Positions 35,818 to 49,281 of a stretch of DNA of 57,072 nucleotides are shown here, piece by piece. Location: positions 1 through 57,072 of the forward strand of contig NZ_RAXV01000025.1 in NCBI RefSeq assembly GCF_003611465.1, in the 5' to 3' direction. The position numbers and the translations under genes were made by a program. Source of the DNA: Acinetobacter tianfuensis (GTDB lineage: Bacteria; Pseudomonadota; Gammaproteobacteria; Pseudomonadales; Moraxellaceae). How positions within the stretch are numbered: position 1 is the first letter of the stretch; every line of letters begins with the position of its first letter. The notes beneath the pieces were generated by a model. It was not told the origin of the DNA, ran no database searches, and was given only the letters and a program-made list of their open reading frames with translations.

Positions 35818-37074
35818 ATGGAATACAAGTATAAACTTGCAAAGTTGCAATATGACAAAGAGAAAATTGAAGAGCTTATTGCGCAGCAAAGCAGCCGTGT
35901 AGGGCAGGTGTTCCCTAAAAAAATGGAAGAGGTATTCTGGCAAAAAAATTTAGAGCGTTCTCGTAAGCATATAGAAAAAAACTTGTGGTCTGGCGTACTG
36001 GTTTATTTCCTTTTTATTTTGGTCATGATTCCAACCGATTATTGGATTATCGATAAAAATTTTTTTAAGCAAGATTTTATACAATGCGTACTTGGGCTGA
36101 CCAATGGGGCTTTTACCCTGATGCTGATTTATTTTGCAGCCTCGCTGCCAAAGCTTAAGCCCTATTTTGTATTTACTGCTTCCGCTATATTTTTCTGGGC
36201 AATTGTGTCTATGTCATGGCTGACACTGACCATTCAAACAGAGGATCTGAAGCATCAAGCTTTAGTGATTATCTGCATTATTGATATTTTGGGTTTTATG
36301 CTGATAGGGCTGAAGCCTTTTCATATGCTGACAGTGAGTATGCTGGCTTCATTCAGTGCGATTGTATTGCTGGTTTTTACTGTAGATATGAACCCGCTGC
36401 TGCTTGGGCGTGTTTTGCTGGGCGGCTGTTTTTTAGGCTTTGTAATCAGCCATATGGGGTCTGCCCGTGAGCGGATGATTTATCTTTACACATCGCGTGC
36501 AAAAATCAGTGAGCAAATCCACCGTATTCATAATTCAGAGCTGCTGCATTTAAGTCAGCATGATGCGCTGACGAATATTTCAAACCGGCGAACCTTTGAT
36601 GAAACATTAACGGATTATTTTAATATTTCTAAGCGTGAGGAATCTCCGCTGGCGGTACTTTTTATCGATGTCGATCATTTTAAAAATTTTAATGATTTCT
36701 ATGGGCATCAAAAGGGTGATGATGTGATTTCATCCATTGCGGAAAGTATTAAAAATGCGATTCGCCATATGGACTTTGTGGCGCGTTATGGCGGTGAAGA
36801 ATTTGTGGTGCTGCTGCCAGAAACAAATGCGCATGGGGCATATGCAGTTGCATCAAATATTTATAAGGCGATTGACCGTTTAGGAATTCCGCATGAAAAA
36901 TCGTTGGTTTCTAACCATATTACTATCAGTTTAGGTATTACGGTGTACCGCGGGGAAGAGATGACGCAGGATGAGCTGCTGTGCATTGCAGATCAGGCGC
37001 TCTACCGGGCAAAACAGCTAGGCCGAAACCAAATTTATTATCAGTCTATCCGTTCTGAGGCCGCATCTTTGTGA
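35818..37074 (+). CDS. Membrane-bound diguanylate cyclase (GGDEF domain)
   Basis: This protein synthesises cyclic di-GMP. It has 418 residues: an N-terminal soluble helical part with Lys/Glu/Gln, about six membrane helices (roughly residues 55-225), and a GGDEF domain from about 240. The active site is GGEEF at 325-329. An allosteric inhibitory RxxD site (RHMD, 316-319) lies exactly five residues before it, so product inhibition is expected. The substrate and metal region DVDHFKNFNDFYGHQKGDD is intact. No other domain is present. The start is uncertain (ATG 35818 or TTG 35812, no clear ribosome site). Confidence 0.9.
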   Translation: MEYKYKLAKLQYDKEKIEELIAQQSSRVGQVFPKKMEEVFWQKNLERSRKHIEKNLWSGVLVYFLFILVMIPTDYWIIDKNFFKQDFIQCVLGLTNGAFTLMLIYFAASLPKLKPYFVFTASAIFFWAIVSMSWLTLTIQTEDLKHQALVIICIIDILGFMLIGLKPFHMLTVSMLASFSAIVLLVFTVDMNPLLLGRVLLGGCFLGFVISHMGSARERMIYLYTSRAKISEQIHRIHNSELLHLSQHDALTNISNRRTFDETLTDYFNISKREESPLAVLFIDVDHFKNFNDFYGHQKGDDVISSIAESIKNAIRHMDFVARYGGEEFVVLLPETNAHGAYAVASNIYKAIDRLGIPHEKSLVSNHITISLGITVYRGEEMTQDELLCIADQALYRAKQLGRNQIYYQSIRSEAASL

Positions 37075-37116
37075 TAATGGCGGCGCGAAGGTATGTGTAC
37101 ATCAAAAATTATGAAA

Positions 37117-37146
37117 TAAAAAACCGCTCAATTGAGCGGTTTTTTA
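37117..37146. terminator. Bidirectional terminator between the GGDEF gene and argG
   Basis: The palindrome AAACCGCTCAATTGAGCGGTTT is preceded by A residues and followed by T residues. It serves the two converging genes. Confidence 0.9.
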
Positions 37147-37160
37147 ACTTAAGCAAAAAC

Positions 37161-38597
<1,437 letters not shown>

Positions 38598-38743
38598 CTA
38601 AAAAATCATTATATACAGGCAATGCCGCGGAAAATAATTGCAGATGAAATCTATTGCGGAGTTTTGCATGCAGATTTTGCTCTTAGAAAATGAAGTTGGC
38701 TCAAAGGACAATGCAATTTAAATGCAATGTGCTTAAATATAGC

Positions 38744-38758
38744 AATGGTCATACCAAT
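38744..38758. promoter_or_regulatory. LldR-type operator 1 (distal)
   Basis: AATGGTCATACCAAT is an imperfect inverted repeat of the ATTGGT-N3-ACCAAT type that GntR/FadR-family LldR and PdhR proteins bind. It lies about 365 bases before lldP. Confidence 0.5.
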
Positions 38759-38936
38759 ATTTTTTGTGTTTTTTATTTTAGTCTTTTGTTAATTGTTAAA
38801 ACCGACTTTGATGGTAATATGCCATTAGACTAAAGTATATTTGTATCGATTTATATATAATTAATAAATATAAAACAGGTGTTTAAGCGATGTAAAATTG
38901 TGTTTTTAAATTAAAAGCTATATTTTTGCATGATTT

Positions 38937-38951
38937 ATTGGTCGGACCAAA
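38937..38951. promoter_or_regulatory. LldR-type operator 2
   Basis: ATTGGTCGGACCAAA matches the ATTGGT-N3-ACCAAT layout with one mismatch. It is about 170 bases before lldP. Confidence 0.65.
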
Positions 38952-39040
38952 AATAATAAAAGCTTGAAATTTTGACCTAAAATAAATCAAAATCACTGTG
39001 TATTTTAGCAATGATGTTCGTTTTTATAACTTTTATGTTT

Positions 39041-39059
39041 ATATTGGTCACACCAATAT
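39041..39059. promoter_or_regulatory. LldR-type operator 3 (proximal, perfect palindrome)
   Basis: ATATTGGTCACACCAATAT consists of two perfect 8-base arms around CAC. Its position about 65-80 bases before the lldP start overlaps or adjoins the promoter, as expected for a lactate-responsive repressor. Confidence 0.8.
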
Positions 39060-39122
39060 TAAGGGTTATGGATCTAAATTGCTCAACAATTAAATCTTAG
39101 TAAGCATTTCAAGGAGATGACA

Positions 39123-40784
39123 ATGCTTCAATGGCAGCAAATATATGACCCAATGGGGAATATATGGATATCAAGTTTAATTGCGCTTATTCCGATTATC
39201 TTTTTTTTCTTGGCGCTTGCAGTATTTCGTTTAAAAGGCAGTGTGGCAGGTACAATCACCGTTGTACTTGCACTTCTGGTCTCCTTATTTGCCTATAAGA
39301 TGCCTGCGATGATGGCATTTGCATCGATGGTTTATGGCTTCCTTTACGGCTTATGGCCGATTGCGTGGATCATTATTGGCGCTGTATTCCTGTATAAAAT
39401 TTCAGTGAAGACAGGCCAGTTCGACATCATTCGTTCTTCTATTCTCTCAATTACTGAAGATCAGCGTTTACAAATGCTGCTGGTAGGCTTTGCTTTCGGT
39501 ACCTTCTTAGAGGGTGCAGCAGGTTTTGGTGCGCCTGTGGCAATTACCGCTGCATTATTAGTTGGTTTGGGTTTTAAACCTTTATATGCAGCAGGTTTGT
39601 GCCTAATCGTAAACACTGCGCCAGTGGCTTTTGGTGCGATGGGTATTCCAATTATTGTTGCTGGGCAAGTCTCTGGTGTCGATACGATGGAAATCAGCCA
39701 AATGGTGGGCCGTCAGCTGCCATTTATGGTGCCAATCGTGCTGTTCTGGATTATGGCAATTATGGACGGCTGGCGCGGTGTGAAAGAAACATGGCCAGCA
39801 GTTGTGGTGGGCGCAAGCAGCTTTGCAATTGCGCAATACTTAACTTCTAATTTTGTCGGTCCAGAATTACCTGATATTACAGCGGCAATTGCCTCTCTAG
39901 TTTCTTTAACAATTTTGTTTAAATACTGGCAGCCAAAGCACATTTTCCGTTTTGCAGATCAAGACGCAACGATGAGTGAAGATGTGGCTGCACAAAAACA
40001 GCAAAAATACACTGTAGGGCAAATTGCAAAAGCATGGTCTCCATTCGCGATTTTAACTGTGATGGTGACGATCTGGAGTGTGAAACCGTTTAAGGATTTA
40101 TTCGCCAAAGACGGTGCATTGCATGACTGGGTGATTTCAATCAAAGTGCCATTTTTGCATCAAATGATTCAAAAAATGCCGCCAGTGGTTGCTGAAATTA
40201 AAGACTATGATGCGATTTACAAGTTTGATTGGATCTCAGCAACCGGGACAGCAATCTTTCTTGCAGCATTGATCACCATTGCTTATTTGAAGATGAAACC
40301 GAAAGATGCTGTGGTGACTTTTGGTGAAACGCTGAATGAGCTGAAAGTTCCAATTTATTCGATTGGTATGGTGCTGTCTTTTGCTTTTATTGCGAACTAC
40401 TCGGGCATGTCTTCGACTTTGGCTTTGGCCCTTGCGCATACGGGTCAAGCTTTTACGTTCTTCTCGCCTTTCTTGGGTTGGTTGGGTGTATTCCTCACGG
40501 GTTCAGATACCTCTGCCAATGCATTGTTTTCAGCGCTTCAAGCCACTACGGCTCAGCAAATTGGCGTACCGGAAGTTTTACTGGTGGCAGCCAATACCAG
40601 CGGCGGTGTGACCGGTAAGATGATTTCACCTCAATCGATTGCGATTGCCTGTGCGGCGGTAGGACTGGTTGGTAAAGAGTCGGATTTATTCCGTTTTACC
40701 TTAAAACACAGTATAACGTTCACAATTATGATGGGTATTATGATTACTCTACAAGCCTATGTGTTCCCATGGATGATTCCATAA
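39123..40784 (+). CDS. lldP: L-lactate permease
   Basis: LldP imports lactate with protons. It is a polytopic membrane protein of 553 residues with about thirteen hydrophobic segments. It has the family signatures [36 protein letters not shown] [23 protein letters not shown] and [25 protein letters not shown] at 39111-39116 gives proper spacing (6 bases) to the ATG at 39123; the ATG at 39117 is too close to it. It is the first gene of lldP-lldR-lldD. Confidence 0.95.
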   Translation: MLQWQQIYDPMGNIWISSLIALIPIIFFFLALAVFRLKGSVAGTITVVLALLVSLFAYKMPAMMAFASMVYGFLYGLWPIAWIIIGAVFLYKISVKTGQFDIIRSSILSITEDQRLQMLLVGFAFGTFLEGAAGFGAPVAITAALLVGLGFKPLYAAGLCLIVNTAPVAFGAMGIPIIVAGQVSGVDTMEISQMVGRQLPFMVPIVLFWIMAIMDGWRGVKETWPAVVVGASSFAIAQYLTSNFVGPELPDITAAIASLVSLTILFKYWQPKHIFRFADQDATMSEDVAAQKQQKYTVGQIAKAWSPFAILTVMVTIWSVKPFKDLFAKDGALHDWVISIKVPFLHQMIQKMPPVVAEIKDYDAIYKFDWISATGTAIFLAALITIAYLKMKPKDAVVTFGETLNELKVPIYSIGMVLSFAFIANYSGMSSTLALALAHTGQAFTFFSPFLGWLGVFLTGSDTSANALFSALQATTAQQIGVPEVLLVAANTSGGVTGKMISPQSIAIACAAVGLVGKESDLFRFTLKHSITFTIMMGIMITLQAYVFPWMIP

Positions 40785-40816
40785 CACCAATTGTGTATTA
40801 ACGTTAAGGAAAGCAG

Positions 40817-41560
40817 ATGAAAGTCTCCGATAAAGCAGTACAAAGCCTGCGTGTATTGATTGAACAAAGCAATATGCAAGTTGGAGACCGTCTGCCTGCC
40901 GAAAGAAAACTGTGTGAACAGCTGCAAGTCTCCCGCTCTTCTTTAAGAGAAGCGATTTCGCAGCTGGCCAGCATGGGTGTGCTGGTCAGCAAAGTGGGAG
41001 CAGGGACATTTTTAAAACAACTGCCGGCAACTTGGTCGAGTTATCAAATCGTACAGCCGATCAGCAATTTGATGAGTGAAGATCCTGCCTACCGATTTGA
41101 TGTGCAAGAAGCGCGCATTATTTTAGAGGGCGGGACGGCTTGGTATGCAGCGCAGCGCGCAACCCAAGAAGATTTGGTGAATATCCAGCATCATTATGAT
41201 CAGATTAACCATTTTCAGGCTTTGGGGGATGATAATGAGGCTGCCCGTGCAGATGCAAAATTTCACTTAGCGATAGCTGAAGCATCGCATAATTTGGTCT
41301 TGATTCAGATGATGCGCGGTCTGTTTGATTTGCTGCAGTTCAACGTCGCTTTAGGGCGCCGAAAGGTCTATAGCGAAGCACACCGTTTTGATCAATTGCA
41401 TGATCAGCACTTTCAAGTCATGAGTGCAATTCAACGCCGTGATCCAGAAGCTGCGCGTAAAGCAGTCTGCGGACACATTGAGTTTGTAGTACAACAGGTG
41501 CGAATGATTGATGAGGAAGAAGCCCGTCGTCAGCGCGCCAGTCGATTAAACAGGATATAA
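40817..41560 (+). CDS. lldR: Lactate-responsive GntR/FadR-family regulator LldR
   Basis: This 247-residue regulator has an N-terminal winged helix ([28 protein letters not shown], about residues 23-50) and a FadR-type helical ligand domain. The metal/ligand His and Asp residues are in [15 protein letters not shown] and AVCGHIEFV. LldR represses the lactate operon until lactate binds. It lies between lldP and lldD, 3 bases before lldD, as in E. coli. The palindromes upstream of lldP are its likely operators. Confidence 0.93.
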   Translation: MKVSDKAVQSLRVLIEQSNMQVGDRLPAERKLCEQLQVSRSSLREAISQLASMGVLVSKVGAGTFLKQLPATWSSYQIVQPISNLMSEDPAYRFDVQEARIILEGGTAWYAAQRATQEDLVNIQHHYDQINHFQALGDDNEAARADAKFHLAIAEASHNLVLIQMMRGLFDLLQFNVALGRRKVYSEAHRFDQLHDQHFQVMSAIQRRDPEAARKAVCGHIEFVVQQVRMIDEEEARRQRASRLNRI

Positions 41561-41562
41561 GC

Positions 41563-42717
41563 ATGATTATTTCTTCTGCCAATGACTACCGTGAAGCGGC
41601 GCGACGTCGTTTACCGCCATTTTTATTCCATTACATCGATGGCGGTGCGTATGCAGAATATACCCTGAAGCGCAATGTAGAAGATTTATCAAAAATTGCT
41701 TTGCGCCAGCGTGTATTGAACGATATGTCGCAGTTAAGTTTAGAAACCAAACTGTTTGATGAAACGTTGTCGATGCCTGTTGCATTATCTCCTGTGGGTT
41801 TAACAGGCATGTATGCGCGCCGAGGCGAAGTTCAAGCTGCGGTCGCTGCAGATAAAAAGGGTATTCCGTTTACGCTGTCTACTGTTTCAGTGTGTCCAAT
41901 TGAAGAGGTAGCGCCTGCGATTAACCGTCCCATGTGGTTCCAGCTCTACGTACTGCGTGACCGCGGTTTTATGAAAAATGCCTTGGAGCGTGCTAAAGCG
42001 GCAGGATGTTCAACCTTGGTGTTTACCGTGGATATGCCTGTTCCGGGTGCGCGTTACCGTGATGCCCACTCAGGTATGAGTGGCCCAAATGCAGCCATGC
42101 GCCGTTATATGCAGTCGTGTTTCCACCCGCACTGGGCGTGGAATGTCGGCATGATGGGACGTCCGCATGACTTGGGCAATATTTCTAAATACTTAGGTAA
42201 ACCTACAGGTCTAGAAGATTATATTGGCTGGTTAGGTTCTAACTTCGATCCGTCTATTTCGTGGAAAGACCTTGAGTGGATTCGTGAGTTCTGGGATGGC
42301 CCAATGGTCATCAAAGGTATTTTAGACCCTGAAGATGCCAAAGATGCCGTGCGTTTCGGTGCAGATGGGATTGTGGTTTCAAACCATGGCGGCCGTCAGC
42401 TCGATGGTGTCCTATCTTCTGCACGTGCATTGCCGCCAATTGCAGATGCAGTCAAAGGCAATATTAAAATCCTCGCGGATTCAGGCATTCGTAATGGCTT
42501 AGACGTGGTGCGTATGCTGGCGTTGGGTGCAGATACCTGTATGCTCGGTCGTGCCTTTGTTTATGCACTAGGCGCAGCAGGCGGTGCAGGCGTTTCCAAT
42601 CTACTTGATTTGATTGATAAAGAAATGCGTGTGGCGATGACTTTAACAGGTGCCAAAACCATTGCCGATATTACTTCGGATTGTTTAGTGAAGTTAGAAC
42701 GAGAGTTGGCTGAGTAA
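41563..42717 (+). CDS. lldD: L-lactate dehydrogenase (quinone, FMN)
   Basis: LldD oxidises L-lactate to pyruvate and passes electrons to the quinone pool. The 384-residue TIM-barrel FMN enzyme has [59 protein letters not shown] and the active-site [12 protein letters not shown] with catalytic His at residue 275, the same number as in E. coli. It then has [20 protein letters not shown] for phosphate binding. It is the last of the three lld genes; dld follows after a structured 314-base gap. Confidence 0.96.
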   Translation: MIISSANDYREAARRRLPPFLFHYIDGGAYAEYTLKRNVEDLSKIALRQRVLNDMSQLSLETKLFDETLSMPVALSPVGLTGMYARRGEVQAAVAADKKGIPFTLSTVSVCPIEEVAPAINRPMWFQLYVLRDRGFMKNALERAKAAGCSTLVFTVDMPVPGARYRDAHSGMSGPNAAMRRYMQSCFHPHWAWNVGMMGRPHDLGNISKYLGKPTGLEDYIGWLGSNFDPSISWKDLEWIREFWDGPMVIKGILDPEDAKDAVRFGADGIVVSNHGGRQLDGVLSSARALPPIADAVKGNIKILADSGIRNGLDVVRMLALGADTCMLGRAFVYALGAAGGAGVSNLLDLIDKEMRVAMTLTGAKTIADITSDCLVKLERELAE

Positions 42718-42807
42718 AACTCTCTAATAAAAGCGAATGAATATAAAGAAGCATCCTTTGCCTCATTTTGAATTAAAAAATTTAAGTTCAATTGCGTAGG
42801 CGATACC

Positions 42808-42928
42808 TTACTTTTCAAGGATGAAAAGTAACAAAAATCCTTTGTTGGGCGTGAGAAGTGAAGCTTCGCAAGACGTCCTCTTGCGGAGTTGTACTCCTCA
42901 CCGACCCAACGGCGGCATCCATGCCGCC
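42808..42928. repeat. Composite intergenic hairpin element between lldD and dld
   Basis: Three stem-loops lie in tandem. (i) TTACTTTTC/GAAAAGTAA is a perfect 9-bp stem at 42808-42831. (ii) A long arm at 42844-42910 has GTTGGG/CCCAAC, GTGAG/CTCAC and an inner TTCGCAAGA/TCTTGCGGA stem with a CGTCC loop. (iii) GGCGGCAT/ATGCCGCC lies at 42911-42928 around two bases. The rest of the gap (42718-43031) has no gene. The composition is more GC-rich than the flanks. It may be a dispersed repeat or a structured RNA segment of the lld-dld transcript; only one copy is in this window. Confidence 0.6.
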
Positions 42929-43031
42929 ACACGACATCGAATACCGTGATCAATACACTTAAAACATTAATGTGTTATTTCGTAATCTAGCTTTATTGAA
43001 AAGCTCAAAAAATTAATGGGCAGGATATAAA

Positions 43032-44729
43032 ATGCAATCCAATTTAGATGCACCGCAAACTATTCAAAAGCTTATCACTATTGTGGGTAAACAACACGTT
43101 TTAACTGACGATAAAGACACACGTTTATACCGCCAAGGTCGTCGTTACGGTGCAGGGAAAGTGCTGGCTGTTGTTGCGCCGGGGTCATTGCTTGAACAGT
43201 GGCAAGTGCTGCAAACGGCTGTAAATGCAGATTGTATTGTGATTATGCAAGCAGCCAATACAGGTTTGACTGGCGGTTCAACGCCATTTGGCGATGATTA
43301 TGACCGCCCTGTGGTTCTGATCAGCACGCGCCGTTTGCTTGGCATACAGGTGATTAATGATGGACAGCAAGTGATTTGCTTACCGGGTGCGACATTAGAC
43401 AAGCTTGAAAAAGATTTGGCGCCATTTAATCGTGAACCGCATTCGGTGATTGGTTCATCCTGTATTGGGGCTTCGGTTTTAGGCGGTGTGTGCAATAACT
43501 CAGGCGGGGCATTGGTACGCCGCGGTCCTGCTTATACAGAGCTTGCACTGTATGCACAAGTCAATTCATCAGGTGAATTGGAGCTGGTCAATCATTTAGG
43601 GGTGAATTTAGGACAGACACCTGAAGAAATTTTATCTAATCTTGAAAATAAAAATTATCAAATCGGCGACATTATCAATAATTCAGGCTGCTGTGCATCG
43701 GACCATCGTTATGGACATGATGTGAAACAGGTTGATGAAAATACGCCTGCACGTTTTAATGCCGATCCGTCTCGTTTATATGAAGCATCGGGTTCGGCAG
43801 GTAAAGTATGTGTTTTTGCCGTACGTTTGGATACCTTTGAAAAAATTCCAAGTCAGGTGTTCTATGTGGGTACAAATTCACATGATGATTTGACTGAAAT
43901 TCGCCGCTTTTTGCTGAAAGATTTACCGCGGTTGCCGATTGCAGGTGAGTATATTCACCGTGTCGCCTATGATATTGGTGCGGAGTATGGCAAAGATACC
44001 TTTATGTTCATTGAGAAATTCGGTACGGCAAAAGTGCCTGCGGCATTTGCCATGAAAGATAAGGTCGATGCGTACTTAGAAAAGTTTAGGATGAAAGGTT
44101 TGTCCGATAAAGTTCTGCAGTTGATTACTAAATTTTTGCCCAATCATTTACCGAAACGCATGAATGAATTTCGTGATTTGTATGAACATCATTTGGTGAT
44201 TCGGATTGAAAATCAAGATGCCGAGCAAGTGGAAAGTTTTTTAAAACGTTATTTCCAAGATAAAACCTCAGGTGATTTTTTCCGCTGTACTGAGGAAGAA
44301 GGACGTAAAGCATTTTTACATCGCTTTGCCGTTGCTGGCGCAGCCATTCGCTATCGGGATACACACCGTTCAAAAGTTGAAGATATTGTGGCTCTAGATA
44401 TCGCACTGCGCCGTAATGACCGCGAGTGGGTGGAAACCCTGCCCAAAGAGATGGATGATCTGATTATTCATAAACTCTATTATGGTCACTTTTTATGTCA
44501 TGTGTTTCATCAGGACTATATTGTGAAAAAGGGCGTAGATCCTTTGGCGATGGAACATCAAATGTGGCACTTGCTGGATGCACGAGGGGCAGAATACCCA
44601 GCTGAGCATAATGTTGGACATTTATATGCAGCAAAGCCTGCACTGCGGACGCATTATGAAAAGCTTGATCCAACCAATAGTTTTAATGTGGGAATTGGTC
44701 AAACCAGTAAGCAGAAGCATTGGCGCTAA
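43032..44729 (+). CDS. dld: D-lactate dehydrogenase (quinone), membrane-associated
   Basis: Dld oxidises D-lactate with FAD and feeds the respiratory chain. The 565-residue product has the FAD-binding PCMH segment (IVIMQAANTGLTGGSTPFGDDYDRPVV, HSVIGSSCIGASVLGGVCNNSGGALVRRGPAYTE) and the Dld-type C-terminal domain (IHRVAYDIGAEYGKDTF, IRIENQDAEQVESFL, GVDPLAMEHQMWHLLDARGAEYPAEHNVGHLY). The length is near that of E. coli Dld. With lldP-lldR-lldD it lets the cell use both lactate enantiomers. Confidence 0.95.
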   Translation: MQSNLDAPQTIQKLITIVGKQHVLTDDKDTRLYRQGRRYGAGKVLAVVAPGSLLEQWQVLQTAVNADCIVIMQAANTGLTGGSTPFGDDYDRPVVLISTRRLLGIQVINDGQQVICLPGATLDKLEKDLAPFNREPHSVIGSSCIGASVLGGVCNNSGGALVRRGPAYTELALYAQVNSSGELELVNHLGVNLGQTPEEILSNLENKNYQIGDIINNSGCCASDHRYGHDVKQVDENTPARFNADPSRLYEASGSAGKVCVFAVRLDTFEKIPSQVFYVGTNSHDDLTEIRRFLLKDLPRLPIAGEYIHRVAYDIGAEYGKDTFMFIEKFGTAKVPAAFAMKDKVDAYLEKFRMKGLSDKVLQLITKFLPNHLPKRMNEFRDLYEHHLVIRIENQDAEQVESFLKRYFQDKTSGDFFRCTEEEGRKAFLHRFAVAGAAIRYRDTHRSKVEDIVALDIALRRNDREWVETLPKEMDDLIIHKLYYGHFLCHVFHQDYIVKKGVDPLAMEHQMWHLLDARGAEYPAEHNVGHLYAAKPALRTHYEKLDPTNSFNVGIGQTSKQKHWR

Positions 44730-44753
44730 AGGCTCTTGCTTAAATACATTCAG

Positions 44754-44782
44754 CCAGTGAAGTCAGCATCACTGGTTTTTTT
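44754..44782 (+). terminator. Intrinsic terminator after dld
   Basis: CCAGTGA/TCACTGG hairpin with an 8-base loop, followed by seven T. It ends the lactate locus. Confidence 0.85.
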
Positions 44783-44877
44783 ATGCTCTAATGTTTTGAG
44801 GAGGGTTCGGCTGAATTGACCATAGATGCCAAGAATATTTTATAAAGTGTCATCCCAATATCTAAAAAAACAGCTAA

Positions 44878-46956
<2,079 letters not shown>

Positions 46957-47006
46957 ACTTTTTGGTGAAACAATATCCATTTGAATGGTTTAACTTAAAT
47001 TTTTAC

Positions 47007-47035
47007 TTGTCATCCTGTGGAAAGCTCCGTATGAT
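47007..47035 (+). promoter_or_regulatory. Promoter of tRNA-Ser
   Basis: TTGTCA (47007-47012) and TATGAT (47030-47035) are separated by 17 bases, with a GC-rich discriminator (ggcgca) before the tRNA at 47045. Confidence 0.75.
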
Positions 47036-47044
47036 GGCGCACAT

Positions 47045-47135
47045 GGAAGCGTGGCAGAGCGGTTTAATGCACCGGTCTTGAAAACCGACGAGGGCTTATA
47101 CCCCTCCGTGAGTTCGAATCTCACCGCTTCCGCCA
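47045..47135 (+). tRNA. tRNA-Ser (UGA)
   Basis: A class II tRNA of 91 bases with a long variable arm (CGAGGGCTTATACCCCTCCG). The anticodon in TCTTGAAAA is UGA. The acceptor stem is GGAAGCG/CGCTTCC and CCA is encoded. Confidence 0.95.
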
Positions 47136-47144
47136 AATTTTGGA

Positions 47145-47176
47145 AAATCCCTTGTTATTACAAGGGATTTTTTTTT
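47145..47176 (+). terminator. Intrinsic terminator after tRNA-Ser
   Basis: AAAATCCCTTGT/ACAAGGGATTTT hairpin with a TTAT-type loop, followed by a long T run. Confidence 0.85.
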
Positions 47177-47613
47177 GCCTATGGTTTTACCCCGCAACCT
47201 GCCCCACATAAAATATTGAATTGAATAACACTCCAGTATAGGTTAAAGGAGGCTGGGAGGAGGAATTTAGATTAAAGGCCTCTGAGGATACCTTTGTTGA
47301 GTTTTTTAGTTTTCGTAAAATTTTAGCACGGCTGTTAATATTTTAATCTTGGAATATTAAATCTAGGGAGCTGTTCTAGAAAAAATGAACAATCATTAAG
47401 TTATTAATGTTAAGGACGTGTATTAACATTGACTTCTTATTTTATGTTTTCGGGTTGAAAAAAAATGATAAATAAAAAGCGAATTATTTCTCGAAAATAA
47501 GAAATAAAGTAATTTAAATCATTTTTATGTATTTAATTTATATTAGAAAAGTCTAAAAAATAAACTAAAATTTATTAAGGTCAATTGGTCTTAAAATATA
47601 TTGAACAATTACA
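47177..47613. other. 437-base AT-rich region between tRNA-Ser and the accessory island
   Basis: No gene or RNA is recognised. The last 250 bases are extremely AT-rich. A GGAGG-containing tract lies at about 47248-47262 with no ORF behind it. No copy of the tRNA-Ser 3' end appears downstream, so there is no sign of an integrase-type attachment duplication. Confidence 0.5.
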
Positions 47614-48384
47614 ATGTATATCAGTTTTACAATAACAGATGATCATAAACATACGGAAACAGGGTCCATTCAAGTAGGGTGGTTCCTTACAGATGATAAG
47701 GCTTCAATCCTTTTTGAACCACCGTATCGCATGCGTTCGAAGCCACAACAAAAGCATGCAAAATCTGCCAGTCGTTGCCCAGCAGTTCTTCAGCTTGAAA
47801 GCCGTTATTTTGTCATCAATTGTCCATTTGATTTTCATCTACGTTTTGAACGAGATCAAACAGGCAAACCTGCATTAGTGAATGTATTGGGTGATGCTTC
47901 ACCTGTACGTGGAAATAAGCTGCGTGAACTGCTGACGCTTGTAAATGAAAATGAATGGCGCATGCCAAATGTTCCAATCCTTCAGCTCAAACTTCCTTAT
48001 TGTTTTATTGCCGATGAAGTGGTGTATATCACCCAGTTAGATGCTTTTGGGTATTATCGCAAACATCCCTTACTCGGCACTATCTTTGGCGGTCGATTTC
48101 CTATTCATATTTGGCCTAGACCGCTAATGTGGGCTTTTGAATGGCACGATACATCAAAAGATTTAATTTTAAAGCGTGGAGAACCCTTATTTTATTGTCA
48201 GTTCGACGGTTTTGACCCATCACGTTCAATGAGGTTGGTTCAAGCCGAGAAAACACCTGAGCTTTTACAGTATGTGGAACAGATTTCAGGTGTAGTGAAT
48301 TATGTGAATCAGACATTTTCATTGTTCAGTGAATTAGAAAAAGTCAGACCGAATAAATTAGTTTCAATAAAAGATAGGGGATAG
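47614..48384 (+). CDS. Gene A of the accessory island: protein of unknown function
   Basis: This is a 256-residue soluble protein with no signal peptide, which I do not recognise. Trp- and Pro-rich beta-like motifs are concentrated in the second half: LPYCFIADEVVYITQLDAF, GTIFGGRFPIHIWPRPLMWA, FEWHDTSKDLILKRGEPLFYC. The latter faintly recalls DUF6065-type proteins, which also end with a W(x)F...GEPF strand pair, but I would not assign it on that. There is no clear ribosome site, so the start is uncertain. The 3' half is duplicated 1.5 kb downstream at 49487-49850 in degenerate form. The next gene starts 8 bases after the stop. Confidence 0.65.
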   Translation: MYISFTITDDHKHTETGSIQVGWFLTDDKASILFEPPYRMRSKPQQKHAKSASRCPAVLQLESRYFVINCPFDFHLRFERDQTGKPALVNVLGDASPVRGNKLRELLTLVNENEWRMPNVPILQLKLPYCFIADEVVYITQLDAFGYYRKHPLLGTIFGGRFPIHIWPRPLMWAFEWHDTSKDLILKRGEPLFYCQFDGFDPSRSMRLVQAEKTPELLQYVEQISGVVNYVNQTFSLFSELEKVRPNKLVSIKDRG

Positions 48385-48392
48385 GGGAATAC

Positions 48393-49256
48393 ATGAAAAA
48401 ATTATATTTATTTGTTTTTTCAGTGATTTTATTCCTTGGTTATATGTATAAGGATACTCCGCATGAAGCTGAATTTAAGCCACCCATAAGCCCTTATGGG
48501 CTAGCTTACCATGCTGGAAATTTAGGTGGTCAACCTGTGCTACTAAGTGAACAGGTGCAGTGGTTGGAATATGAGGATTCCCCAAGATTAGTTCGCGAAA
48601 ATCGCTACAAAGGGTACAAGCCACCACCTCGAGATTTCAATTCAGTAATTACCTCATTTTCAATAGATATGAAATATACCACGGGTCTAGTTTTTGTTGG
48701 TTATGGTGGGGCACCTGAAGGTTCAGAAGCAGCACGAACTGCGAAAGAATCACAAAAGCAATATCGTGCAGAAGAACATCAAAAGCATAATGAATGGGTC
48801 ACGATCATGACGAATGCAGGTGTACGGTACCGCCCAAATTTAACAGCGTTTTTTCTAAATAATACTTTGGACTCACAAATACAGTCACATGAACAATTAA
48901 AAAAATATCATTATGCAAGTATTTATATTCCAGCGAATAAAGAAGAATTTGGTTTGGAAAAATATAATCCTCATCCTGACTGGGTAAGTAGTGATGGATA
49001 TCCAGAAACTAAAGATATGTATGTCGAAAAGGACAACCGAGGCAAAGTTATTACTTTGATTTTTTGTAAAAATAAAGAAAGAAATAATTTAGAAAAAAGA
49101 TGTCATATGTACTGGAATATAGAGCCATTTATGAAAGTGCAGCTAGAAGCATTATTTAATCGTGTGCATTTAAAAGATTGGAGACTAATTCAAGAACGTT
49201 CAGAAAAAATCATTAAAGATCTAGCAGTAGACCCTAAAACAATATCAACCAATTAA
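48393..49256 (+). CDS. Gene B of the accessory island: exported or membrane-anchored protein
   Basis: This is a 287-residue protein starting with a basic and hydrophobic signal or anchor segment (KKLYLFVFSVILFLGYMYK, residues 2-20). The remainder is hydrophilic and outside the cytoplasm. It has GYKPPPRDFNSVITSFSIDM, a Gly-rich FVGYGGAPEGSEAARTA, a charged Lys/Gln/Glu helix around 115-135, two cysteines (FCKN, RCHMY) and the end VHLKDWRLIQERSEKI. I do not recognise a family. GGGGAA just before the ATG is a strong ribosome site. It is in tandem with gene A. Its layout fits a periplasmic immunity-type protein, which is inference. Confidence 0.7.
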   Translation: MKKLYLFVFSVILFLGYMYKDTPHEAEFKPPISPYGLAYHAGNLGGQPVLLSEQVQWLEYEDSPRLVRENRYKGYKPPPRDFNSVITSFSIDMKYTTGLVFVGYGGAPEGSEAARTAKESQKQYRAEEHQKHNEWVTIMTNAGVRYRPNLTAFFLNNTLDSQIQSHEQLKKYHYASIYIPANKEEFGLEKYNPHPDWVSSDGYPETKDMYVEKDNRGKVITLIFCKNKERNNLEKRCHMYWNIEPFMKVQLEALFNRVHLKDWRLIQERSEKIIKDLAVDPKTISTN

Positions 49257-49281
49257 TATTCATAGATTATGAGGAATCATT

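Noticed and set aside
42561..42953. Minus-strand ORF of 130 codons between lldD and dld
   Set aside because: It overlaps the end of lldD and the hairpin element, has no start signal, and its sequence is not protein-like.
47045..47613. tRNA-Ser as an attachment site for an integrated element
   Set aside because: No second copy of the tRNA 3' end and no integrase gene were found up to 51 kb.
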